From the NCBI GenBank assembly GCA_003298465.1, contig QNGA01000007.1, positions 62,001-126,000 on the forward strand: 64,000 bases of DNA, in the 5' to 3' direction. The DNA comes from a halophilic archaeon. Lineage in GTDB: Archaea; Halobacteriota; Halobacteria; Halobacteriales; Haladaptataceae. Position numbers and translations under genes: made by a program. Shown one piece after another: positions 16,912 through 25,244 of the stretch. The notes beneath the pieces were generated by a model, which did no database searches, was not told the origin of the DNA, and saw only the letters and a program-made list of their open reading frames with translations. Positions within the stretch are counted from its first letter, which is position 1, and the number at the start of each line of letters is the position of its first letter.

Positions 16912-18432
16912 TTAGGCGCTCTGTTGTTCATATGCATACGCAGTCTGGAGTACAGTCGACTCGTCAAATCGGCGCCCAGCAAGCATTAATCCAACAGGTA
17001 AATCGTCCGTCGTGCCACAGGGGATAGATAGAGCAGGATGATGGGTGTAATCAAACGGGCATGTGTTTTTCGCTGTGGCCAATGTCCGTGATACTCGCTG
17101 GACTCGGTTGAGATCCTCGTCGACTTCATACGGTTTCACTGGGATAGTCGGCATCGCGATAATATCTGCCTCATCTAGGATCTCGTCGAATTCGGCTCGC
17201 ATTTGTCGACTAATATTCTGTGCTTTGCCGTATAGACTCCCGTGTCCAGATGCTTCAATAAACTCGCTTGCTAGCAGAGTGGCTTTGACAGTGGCTGGGA
17301 AGTCACGGGATTGACTTTGCTGGAACTTCTCATATGTTGTCGCTAAGTCGGTATTGTACCATCCTTCGTTGTGGAATCCGACACCGCCTTGCTGATACAT
17401 TTTAATCCCGCCATAGCCAGCGATTGCAATCCAGATCGCGAGTGAATCTAAAAATCGCGGCATCGAAACTTCAGTGATTTCAGCGCCCAATGCCTCCAAT
17501 TCATCGATGGCGTTGCGGACGACAGCGTTTACATCCTCGCTGCTCTCCTCGCGATTGAATCCTTCCTCTAAAACAGCGACTGTCGTTTCAGAAAGATCAT
17601 TGTCAAGAGCGTCAGCATATGAATCCGAATGCATCTCGAGATTATTTGGTTGGCGTGGATCAAGATCGTCTGCGCCGGCTAATACATCGAGTGTTGTTGC
17701 CACCTCTGTCACTGAGTCAGCCATGGGACCGGCGTGATCGAGTGAATTATCGATTGGAAAAATGCCTGTGTATGGAACAAGCCCAGTTGTGGGTTTGAGG
17801 CCGACAATACCACAACATGACGCTGGAATTCGAATTGAGCCGCCTTGATCTCCGCCAATTGCGATATCGACTTCGCCAGCAGCAACAGCAGCACCGCTTC
17901 CACTGGACGATCCTCCTGCAATGTGGTCAGGGGCTCGGGGATTAGTGACGGTGCCAAAATCAGAGGTATCACTCGATCCTGAGAAAGCGAAACTCTCCAT
18001 ATTGAGCTTTCCAAGAATCGACCCGCCTGCATCAAGGAGTCGGTCAACGATCGTCGCATCAATCCGAGGCGTATACCCTTCCATCATCTGCGACCCAACC
18101 GTCATTTCGACCCCTGCCAGCGCAATACTGTCCTTTAGGCCGATCGTTTTACCAGCGAGCGGGCCATCGTCGGCACCTTCAATTGTTGTTTTGGTGACCC
18201 AGACGTTATGTGGATCTTCATCTGGACCCGGGCGGTAGCCACCATCTCGCATCCCGTACTCAATGTCATGTGGACTAAATCGAGGTTCTGGAATCTCTTG
18301 TACTCGTTCAAATGCTTCTAGTGTTCCCTCAACGAGATCAGCATAGTCTTCAATCTCTTGTTCAGTAAGCGAAAACCCTGCTTGGTCTGCAAGCTGTTCT
18401 AGCTCCTTCTTTGATGGATTTCGGACTGGCAT
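16912..18432 (-). CDS. Amidase (amidase signature family)
   Basis: 506 aa, full length for the family. The Ser-cisSer-Lys triad is visible: Lys100 in TIGLKDS, the cis Ser in GGSSSGSGAA (about 175-176), and the nucleophile Ser199 in GGDQGGSIRIPAS. It would hydrolyse an amide to acid and ammonia in the cytoplasm. There is no GatB neighbour and the sequence lacks obvious GatA-specific context, so a catabolic amidase is more likely than a tRNA amidotransferase subunit. The gene is monocistronic. Its codon use is a little more A+T-rich than that of the ABC operon. Confidence 0.92.
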   Translation of the reverse strand: MPVRNPSKKELEQLADQAGFSLTEQEIEDYADLVEGTLEAFERVQEIPEPRFSPHDIEYGMRDGGYRPGPDEDPHNVWVTKTTIEGADDGPLAGKTIGLKDSIALAGVEMTVGSQMMEGYTPRIDATIVDRLLDAGGSILGKLNMESFAFSGSSDTSDFGTVTNPRAPDHIAGGSSSGSGAAVAAGEVDIAIGGDQGGSIRIPASCCGIVGLKPTTGLVPYTGIFPIDNSLDHAGPMADSVTEVATTLDVLAGADDLDPRQPNNLEMHSDSYADALDNDLSETTVAVLEEGFNREESSEDVNAVVRNAIDELEALGAEITEVSMPRFLDSLAIWIAIAGYGGIKMYQQGGVGFHNEGWYNTDLATTYEKFQQSQSRDFPATVKATLLASEFIEASGHGSLYGKAQNISRQMRAEFDEILDEADIIAMPTIPVKPYEVDEDLNRVQRVSRTLATAKNTCPFDYTHHPALSIPCGTTDDLPVGLMLAGRRFDESTVLQTAYAYEQQSA

Positions 18433-18978
18433 AGCCGAATATAGAATGAATGTATAGTAAGTTAAAAGTATGGCAGCGGCTAATTAATTCGATCTAAATA
18501 GACATACCACTCAGAGAAGATAGGAAAAGTTGGCGGACAGGCCGCAGTCAAGATGTCTCAAGAAGACTGGCAACAACTCAGAAATGACATCGCTACTGGA
18601 GAGCTAGATGCAGAACTCCCTCCCGAAGTCAGAACTGGTCCATGAAATAGGTCAACTACTCACCGAGTCCCAGGACACAACGATTCCCATTGGTCGGCCG
18701 ATCGTTGCAACTCGAATTATAATCACCGGTCGCTACTGTCTAGCCTCAGTCGCAATCTTCTCAAACCAGTGAGTGCAGCAGAGTAATTTCTCAAATCTAC
18801 GCCGCTGCAGGCACGAGATCGCGATGACGGAACCAAACGTCGATTTCTCCATCGTCTGTTTCAATGCGGGAGCTGTAGGAGTCGAGTTCGCGTCTGGTTT
18901 CTGCGCCGAGTCTGTCCTGCATGACGTCTGTGTTGGTCTCTTTTCTCTCCGGGTTCAAGTCATGCGGATGGTTCCGTG
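18433..18978. other. Intergenic region with small coding-like scraps
   Basis: No full gene. A 30-codon frame at 18554-18646 (+) (MSQEDWQQLRNDIATGEL...) looks coding-like but is very short. On the minus strand a frame near 18800-18990 (HDLNPERKETNTDVM, SYSSRIETDDGEIDVWFRHR) continues past the end of the DUF6884-like gene in another reading frame. It may be that gene's lost tail or a separate remnant. Confidence 0.4.
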
Positions 18979-19677
18979 CTACGAGACAGTTTGAGCGAGT
19001 TCGTCTGAGAGTTCTTCAGCTGTCGATGTACGCTCGGCAAGCTCGAGTAGCTGGCGGCCTTTCAGCTCCATGTACGTCACTCCAAGATGCTCACGGTCTT
19101 CCTCGGATGATCGAATCCATGTGCACTCCTCGATAAGATCTCGATTTGATTCAGCGGCGAACACGACGGCTGTGGTCTTGGCAGGCACCTGATTGAGTGC
19201 TGGCTGGATTGCGAGGAGATACTCGCGGCCAAGGACAACGAATACATAGTCGTAGGTGGCGAGATCAAGCGCGAGAATATCGTCTGGGATGTCTTTTGCC
19301 GCTCCGATCGCTTCGATTAGCTTGTCTTTCGTCCGACCAGCAGAGTCGATGCCTAACTGTTTGGCGCGGTCGACAAGGTCAGCCTTTGATTGGTTACTGA
19401 AGGTGGCTTCGTAGGCTGGCAGGAGGGTCTTGTAATTGACAAGGCCGAAGCCGGCCGAGACGATATACCAGTCAACGGTCGCAAACTGCCGAAATTGCTC
19501 AACGGCGGCTGTGACATGCTCGTGCTCCCGGCCAGTGTATAGTGCCTCCGCAGTCGCCGTCTGCTCAGATGCTTCATGTAGGAGCCCTGTACGAGTGTGG
19601 GCATCTACTGCTGGTTGTTCGACGACTGGGTCGTGACATTTCGATTTCGAGCAGGCAGAGAGCACGAGAATGTTCAT
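18979..19677 (-). CDS. DUF6884-like protein (CSKSK motif)
   Basis: 232 aa from the ATG at 19677 (MNILVLSACSKSKC). The frame runs further upstream, but the added 45 residues are not typical and would reach toward the divergent promoter. It has an N-terminal beta strand and Cys/Lys motif (SACSKSKCHDP), a central ALYTGREHEH, SAGFGLVNYKTLLPAYEATF, and a later VFVVLGREYLLAI. This pattern is seen in DUF6884-type proteins, often found with mobile or defence genes; their biochemistry is not established. A SAP-like segment (SKADLVDRAKQLGIDSAGRT) may bind DNA. It is divergently transcribed from a nuclease-like gene 174 bp away. Confidence 0.7.
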   Translation of the reverse strand: MNILVLSACSKSKCHDPVVEQPAVDAHTRTGLLHEASEQTATAEALYTGREHEHVTAAVEQFRQFATVDWYIVSAGFGLVNYKTLLPAYEATFSNQSKADLVDRAKQLGIDSAGRTKDKLIEAIGAAKDIPDDILALDLATYDYVFVVLGREYLLAIQPALNQVPAKTTAVVFAAESNRDLIEECTWIRSSEEDREHLGVTYMELKGRQLLELAERTSTAEELSDELAQTVS

Positions 19678-19851
19678 GCGATGTTCGTTGTCCGGATTAC
19701 GTTTCTGCGTGCCTTTGAAAGGTCGGGAGAACTCCGGAAGACGAGAAGAATTCTCGTGAGATGGTGGTTTTGCGAAGGATTTCGTCGTTACTGAGTTGGG
19801 TACGTTACTCAAGTACTAGAGGTTCATATTGGTGGCAGAGTTATCGGTGGT

Positions 19852-21099
19852 ATGGCCAGTGCGTCGGTGGAGCTCTCGGAGCCAGAGGTCCTTGGGCATG
19901 CGAAGCGACGGTTGTTTCCCGACGACGATGAGCCGAACACCTACGCCGTTGTCGATACGCAGTTTTCGACCGACCAGTGGTTAGTGGATGAAGAGATAGA
20001 ATCAGCACTCCGTGAGACACTCGCTCCGTTCAATCATGTTCGTCTTGGTAGCGGTTATCCGGATCTCGTCGGCGTTCGAATGCTGGAGTCGAACCTATTG
20101 GCCGTCGACGAGTTCGGCGATGAGCCGCCGCTAATCGTTATTGAGTCGAAAGGCTACACGAACTCAAACACTGTCGACACGGAGCAAGGGATCGTACAGG
20201 CATATGATCGGCTTCAGGAAGCGAACGCTGCATATCTTGCGGCGCCGGTCAGCGTCGTGTCGCGAACTGACCGGACGTTGGCGCGGGAGCTGAACGTTGG
20301 GATTCTTGGCGTCTACTCAGATGGGCAGGTCGAACCATTGGAGATTCCTCGTGTTGTTGGGAATCGGGCGACAGACGATGCGTCAGCCATTCGGTTCCAG
20401 GCGAGCGCCCAGGGCGTCGCGAACAAATCCTTTGGGTTGAATCATCCGAAGAACTATCTCGGGTATCCACTCGCCCACTATGCTGCTGGCCCGACCGATG
20501 ACCTGCTCAGCGAGTACAAGATCGTGAGTGCCGTCGACGATGCTCGCCGTGGGGCAGCGTTCCTTGGTTTGATCAATGAAGATGTGGATGGGGTTTCGCT
20601 GACGCCGCTCGGACGAGAGGTTATCCGGTTCGCGAAACGCCGGTGCGGGTCGGTGCAGGCAGCGTTAGAGGAATTCGAAAGCTGGTATCGGAAATCACGG
20701 CGGTTTTCGGATCTTGCCCCTGAGTGGGGGCAGCTCGCTCGTCGAGTGGTCTATGCGTACCCTGCTACGCAGTTGCTTGTCGAAGAGATCCAGCGGATGT
20801 ATGACCAGCAGATGCCCGACCCAACGCTTGTCGATGTAGTTGAGCATCTTCACGACCGTCATCCAACCTTCGCTATCGAGTTGTTCATTCGTGGTGACAA
20901 GGCGGTCCAGCAACGAGTGCTCACCACTGACGGCGACCTTCGCCGACCGGCACTCGCCGACGGCAACGTCTATCATTCCCCGACGGTCTTCCAACTCAAA
21001 GCCATGCTCTATCACACAGGTATTCTCACCGAACGCGGACGCGAACCCAACAAGCTCACTCCAACCAAAGATATTTGGGCGCTCTTGAATCCTGTCTAA
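19852..21099 (+). CDS. PD-(D/E)XK nuclease-like protein
   Basis: 415 aa. Residues about 75-105 contain the core of a restriction-endonuclease-like fold: GYPDLVGVRM supplies the first acidic residue, and about 30 residues later LIVIESKGY supplies the E-x-K. A helical stretch follows (EQGIVQAYDRLQEANAAYLA) as in such folds. The C-terminal part (residues 200-415) contains winged-helix-like pieces (DVDGVSLTPLGREVIRFAKR and the final LTERGREPNKLTPTKDIWAL). No methylase is adjacent. With the divergent DUF6884-like gene it could form a defence pair. The fold call is by motif only. Confidence 0.65.
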   Translation: MASASVELSEPEVLGHAKRRLFPDDDEPNTYAVVDTQFSTDQWLVDEEIESALRETLAPFNHVRLGSGYPDLVGVRMLESNLLAVDEFGDEPPLIVIESKGYTNSNTVDTEQGIVQAYDRLQEANAAYLAAPVSVVSRTDRTLARELNVGILGVYSDGQVEPLEIPRVVGNRATDDASAIRFQASAQGVANKSFGLNHPKNYLGYPLAHYAAGPTDDLLSEYKIVSAVDDARRGAAFLGLINEDVDGVSLTPLGREVIRFAKRRCGSVQAALEEFESWYRKSRRFSDLAPEWGQLARRVVYAYPATQLLVEEIQRMYDQQMPDPTLVDVVEHLHDRHPTFAIELFIRGDKAVQQRVLTTDGDLRRPALADGNVYHSPTVFQLKAMLYHTGILTERGREPNKLTPTKDIWALLNPV

Positions 21100-21611
21100 T
21101 GCTTCTCTCCAACCAGGTTGAGCACAATGGTCAGAATATAGGTTTCTCTTCAATAAATGGTCGTATGATCGGATCCATTATGCAGCTATGCTGCTCATGA
21201 TTATTGACCGCTGAATTCGGATACGAGTTGTAGCGTATCCGTGAGCGGTTATATTTCCCCATGTCCGAGGCATCCTCGACACTCAGGGTATACTGCTACT
21301 GCGACAATAAAATTCGTAGAGCGGTAGAACGCCATGGGCGGTGCGTTATTTGGATCTGTTCCGAGTGAGAGAATAAGACTGTGGCCGCATCTCTGTCATC
21401 TATGCAATTTACATCTCGTCCACGTTTCTCAGAATCCTTCATGAACTCCGATCTCGTCGAGCGCTTTCCGTTTCCCAATCAAGCTTGAGAGATTTCATGA
21501 CTACAATTATCTTTAGAGAATGTTTAAGAGGGCGTGTATTGATAGCAGTGTACATGGCACAGACTAAACTGTCTGGCCGAGTATCGTATTGGGACCGGTG
21601 GTGGCAGTAGA
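21100..21611. other. Intergenic region before the symporter operon
   Basis: About 510 bp without a supported gene. AT-rich stretches (TTAATT/TATTTC types near 21150-21260 and around 21500) may hold the promoter for the symporter genes, and GGTGGTGGCAG just before 21612 is a plausible ribosome binding site. Confidence 0.4.
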
Positions 21612-21803
21612 ATGTCGATTTTTGGGACACCGAGCGAGATCGTGATTCTCCTGTTCATTTCGATTATCATGTCCATCGGACTGCCGTTGTATTTCGGTCT
21701 CAAATTCGACTGGGATCCGGCCGAGGTGGAAACCGAGGTTGAACCTGATGCCGAAGCGAGCGCCGACATTTCCGAAGGGCAAGCTGCAGCCGATCAACCC
21801 TGA
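21612..21803 (+). CDS. Small membrane subunit preceding a sodium:solute symporter
   Basis: 63 aa with one membrane helix (residues 8-30: EIVILLFISIIMSIGLPLYF) and an acidic tail. Small one- or two-helix proteins encoded just before an SSS transporter are a common arrangement, and they are thought to be partners of the carrier. It is separated by 8 bp from the symporter start, so the two are probably co-translated. Confidence 0.75.
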   Translation: MSIFGTPSEIVILLFISIIMSIGLPLYFGLKFDWDPAEVETEVEPDAEASADISEGQAAADQP

Positions 21804-21811
21804 CTTTACCG

Positions 21812-23410
21812 ATGACCGCACTTGTTCCACTCCAGTCGTGGGGTAGCGAACTCGGAGTCGGCTATTCAAGCACGCTCGCAATCGGCTTCTTCATCTTCTA
21901 TTCGATCCTAATGGTCGCTATCGGAATCTACGCTTCCAGGTATCAGGACAGCGAAGAAGACTACTTTGTGGCGGGGCGTCGCGGCGGGATGGTCGTGATC
22001 GCCCTCTCCGTGTACGCTGGCCTGCTGAGTGGGTTCGGTGTCGTCGGTAACACTGGGACGATCTACGCGAGTAACATCCAGTTCTTCCTGATTTTGATGT
22101 TTGTCCCGGCGTTCTACGTCATCCCGTACTGGCTACTCGCGAAGAAGATGCGAATGCTAGGGGAATTCAAAGACGCGATCACCGCCGCCGACGCCGTGTA
22201 TTACCGATTTAAGGACGAGCGGCTTCGAGTACTGGCCGCGACAAGCGTGTTACTGGGCTGTATCGGGTACCTCGCGACCCAGTACGCGGCGCTCGGAATG
22301 CTGATGGCGTTCATTCTGCCGTACGGATTCGTGACGTCGCTCGTCATCGGACTCATCGTCGTCGGTCTCTATACGGTCATCGGCGGAATGCTCGCCGCCA
22401 TCTGGTCGGACGCGATCCAGGGCGCCATCATGGTGTTTGCCGCTGCACTCGGTAGCTGGTACTTCATAACCGGTTATCCGGGCGGGTGGGAAGGGGCGAT
22501 GAACACTATCACGACAGAGAGTCCAGAGTACCTCGCTGTCGGGTTGCCGGGAACGTCTCAGGGGTTACCCATTGGATTGTTCATCTCCCTGTTTTTGCTG
22601 CTCGTCACGCTCGTTGGACTTCCGCACGCGTTCACCAAGTTCTACATGATCAAGGATGGTTCTCGGCTCAAGTGGGGTGCGCTGATTACGGGAATCGCTT
22701 ACCTCGTCTCAACCCTGTTCTGGTTCGCTGCTCCAATCATGAAGGCGGCCGTCCTTTCTGGGCGCGTCGAGAACATCCCGACCCCCGACGCGGCGCTTCC
22801 GTTGGCGTTGATCGAATTCGCCCCTGATTTCGTGGTCGCATTCGTCATGACTGGCGTTATCGCTGCGATCATGTCGTCGAGTAACGCCTACCTGAATATG
22901 GGGGCGTCCGCTATCCTTCACGACGTCGTTCAAGAGAATCAGGGCTACGAACTGAGCGGTAACCGACAAGTGTTCTGGGGTCGAATCATCACCGTCTTGA
23001 TCCTCTTGGCTTCCTTCGTCGTCGCGGCGACATTCCCCGGGTTGATTTTCACGCTCGGCGCTGCCGGGTGGGCGATCTTTGCCACCGTCCTTGTTCCGGG
23101 CGTTGCGATAGCTTGGAACTGGAGAGGTGCGACGGTAGAAGGCACCCTCTGGGGTGGTGGTGTCGGGCTTGCCCTCGCTATTGCACTCGCCTTCGGTGGG
23201 AATTATGCCGGTATCACGCTTCCGATGGGATTCCTCGGCGGTCAACTGGCGCAGATAGTCGGCTTCGTCGTATTTGTTGTCGTGTCGCTCGTTACGAGCA
23301 CGAACGACTATTACGACCTGGAGGATTCGAAGGTGAAAGCCATCATTGACACGGGACGGATGAGTGCATCGGAACGAGAATCACCATCCGGGGTGTCTGC
23401 CGACGATTGA
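21812..23410 (+). CDS. Sodium:solute symporter (SSS family)
   Basis: 532 aa with about 13 membrane helices. Typical SSS features are the N-terminal SEEDYFVAGRRGGMVVIALS segment, AGLLSGFGVVGNTG, and GYLATQYAALGMLMAF. ViTVIGGMLAAIWSDAIQG and MTGVIAAIMSSSNAYLNMGA are the conserved helix-5 and helix-8-type motifs, the latter with the SS(S)N Na+-site serines. It would import an organic solute with Na+. The substrate is unknown, although the acyl-CoA genes downstream on the other strand hint at an organic acid. Confidence 0.92.
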   Translation: MTALVPLQSWGSELGVGYSSTLAIGFFIFYSILMVAIGIYASRYQDSEEDYFVAGRRGGMVVIALSVYAGLLSGFGVVGNTGTIYASNIQFFLILMFVPAFYVIPYWLLAKKMRMLGEFKDAITAADAVYYRFKDERLRVLAATSVLLGCIGYLATQYAALGMLMAFILPYGFVTSLVIGLIVVGLYTVIGGMLAAIWSDAIQGAIMVFAAALGSWYFITGYPGGWEGAMNTITTESPEYLAVGLPGTSQGLPIGLFISLFLLLVTLVGLPHAFTKFYMIKDGSRLKWGALITGIAYLVSTLFWFAAPIMKAAVLSGRVENIPTPDAALPLALIEFAPDFVVAFVMTGVIAAIMSSSNAYLNMGASAILHDVVQENQGYELSGNRQVFWGRIITVLILLASFVVAATFPGLIFTLGAAGWAIFATVLVPGVAIAWNWRGATVEGTLWGGGVGLALAIALAFGGNYAGITLPMGFLGGQLAQIVGFVVFVVVSLVTSTNDYYDLEDSKVKAIIDTGRMSASERESPSGVSADD

Positions 23411-23543
23411 ACCGCGCTTCAATGTCGTTCTTTTCCTCTAAATCACTCGCTTAAGTGTAACGCGGAGGGGTTCCTCTTGCTGCTGTGGTCGCCACCTGTC
23501 GAAGGATGCGGATGGTATTCGCCGACGGCGGGCATAGCAGAAG

Positions 23544-23984
23544 CTACGCCGATTCATCTGCGGTTTCGACGTCGGTCAGTCGGAACACTGGCAATGACAT
23601 GTTGTTATCAATCTGTTTGAACGTGACTTCCACTGGGATGTCGGATTCGATCTCAGACGGATCGCAATCGGCGAACAACGTACAGATCCGAGGACCTTCT
23701 TTGAGGTCGACGTACCCGACCACGTACGGGAGCGCTTCCTGGAACGCTGGTAGCGTCACAGCCCTTCGAACAACGGTATAGCTGTACACGCGTCCTACCC
23801 CGTCTGCGTCGTCCCACTCCAGAGCCTCGGAGCCACAGTATTGACACCACGGACGAGGGAAGAACTGGTGCTTCCCGCAGTCGGGACAGTACTGGAGACG
23901 GAGGACGCCTTGACTTGCACCGTCCCAGAACGGCTTGGCGTACGGTTCTGCGTGCTCGCTCGGAAGCGGCCATCCGTCGTTCAT
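23544..23984 (-). CDS. DUF35 Zn-ribbon/OB-fold protein (acyl-CoA associated)
   Basis: 146 aa. The N-terminal helix (AKPFWDGASQGVLRLQYC) leads to a rubredoxin-like zinc ribbon (CPDCGKHQFFPRPWCQYCGS), followed by an OB-fold (RVYSYTVVRRAVT...VVGYVDLKEGPRICTLFADC). This is the DUF35 architecture. These proteins bind acyl-CoA and team up with thiolase-like subunits. The gene overlaps the thiolase-like gene upstream (ATGA at 23981-23984), so a complex between the two is likely. Confidence 0.92.
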   Translation of the reverse strand: MNDGWPLPSEHAEPYAKPFWDGASQGVLRLQYCPDCGKHQFFPRPWCQYCGSEALEWDDADGVGRVYSYTVVRRAVTLPAFQEALPYVVGYVDLKEGPRICTLFADCDPSEIESDIPVEVTFKQIDNNMSLPVFRLTDVETADESA

Positions 23985-25180
23985 TGCTGGACCCCTCGTT
24001 TCAGAACGCCGACGGCCGAGCTACGGAGGTTCTTGTCGTACGTGACGCCTCCCACACCGGTCACCAGACCGTACTCCGCGTCCGGAACTTGACGCTGCCC
24101 GCCGTCGTGACGGAGCTGGCGGATTGCTTCAACGAGGTTTTCGAAACCGCCCGCTAATCCCGCCTGGCCCGCAGAGAGTTGGCCTCCGGACGTGTTTAGC
24201 GGCAGTTCCCCGTCGTATCGGAGGTCCGTCGTCTCCAGGAACTGTCCACCGTCTCCTTTCTCACAGAATCCTATATCCTCGAGCTGCATCAGGACGACGA
24301 TCGGGTAGTCGTCGTACGCCTGCACGAAGTCGATTTGCTCTACTTCGATGCCGGCTCGATCAAATGCTCGAGGTGCTGCCGTTCGAATCCCAGTAGTCGT
24401 CACGTCCGGCTGTTGCGAAACGTCTGGATTGTGTTGCTGGCCGAAGCCGAGGGGTTTTACCGACGTCAAATCCGATGCCGTAGCTCGGTCGATTGAGGTT
24501 ACGAGGAACCCGTATCCCCCGTTCACGGGCACGACGCAATCGAGGAGACAGATTGGATCCGAAATCATTTCGGCCTCCAGATACGTTTGGACGTTGATTC
24601 GCTCCCTTAAGTACGCGTTCGGGTTGTGCGATGCGTGCTCGCGCTGGACGACTGCGACTTCGGCCAGTTGCTCGCGAGACGTACCGTACTCCGTCATGTG
24701 GGCGGTCTGGACGAGACCAAAGCTTGAATTCGGCCCTTGGACGCCGAATGGATCCTTGTAATTTCGAATGTATCCACGAGGGTCTCGCGGGAAGAGAGCG
24801 TCAGAGTCGGCGTACGGATCGAGAGGAGCATCTGCACCCAGACAGAGGACGGTTTCGACCTTCCCTGCCTCGATAGCCATTACTGCCTGCGACAGAAGCG
24901 CGAGCGCGTTCGCTCCTCCCTGATCCTCGGAGAATAGGTAGTCGACTTCGAAGCCGAGCGTCTCGGCCAGCATTCCAGGGTAGGTGAACGGCGTATCCGT
25001 GATGGTGCGGATAACGCCCAGTCCGTCGACCTCGTCTTTGTCCACGTTGGCATCGTCGAGCGTCAGCCTGGCGGCACGTTCATAGTATTCCTCTAGGCTG
25101 CGGAAATCTTCGCTCTCACTGCTCGGTCGTTGTTTCTGTGTCTCACCCACTCCCATGATCACTGCATCAGTTCCAGTCAT
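23981..25180 (-). CDS. Thiolase-like (SCP2/Ltp-type) acyl-CoA enzyme
   Basis: 399 aa thiolase fold. The C-terminal landmark NTSGGQLSAGQAGLAGG is in the place of the usual SAGHPxGATG, so the catalytic histidine position is Gln. The final GLVTGVGGVTYDKNLRSSAV matches the family. Loss of the thiolase His, together with a coupled DUF35 partner, is what is seen in non-thiolytic members, for example the Ltp2-DUF35 retro-aldolases of steroid side-chain breakdown. I infer a carbon-carbon lyase or accessory activity rather than classic thiolysis. It lies between the CoA ligase and the DUF35 gene. Confidence 0.88.
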   Translation of the reverse strand: MTGTDAVIMGVGETQKQRPSSESEDFRSLEEYYERAARLTLDDANVDKDEVDGLGVIRTITDTPFTYPGMLAETLGFEVDYLFSEDQGGANALALLSQAVMAIEAGKVETVLCLGADAPLDPYADSDALFPRDPRGYIRNYKDPFGVQGPNSSFGLVQTAHMTEYGTSREQLAEVAVVQREHASHNPNAYLRERINVQTYLEAEMISDPICLLDCVVPVNGGYGFLVTSIDRATASDLTSVKPLGFGQQHNPDVSQQPDVTTTGIRTAAPRAFDRAGIEVEQIDFVQAYDDYPIVVLMQLEDIGFCEKGDGGQFLETTDLRYDGELPLNTSGGQLSAGQAGLAGGFENLVEAIRQLRHDGGQRQVPDAEYGLVTGVGGVTYDKNLRSSAVGVLKRGVQQ

Positions 25181-25244
25181 GATGCCGTCCTCTCCTTCAG
25201 GTCCTGCTCGTCGACGAGCGGCCAGATTTGGAGACGTACTCGGC

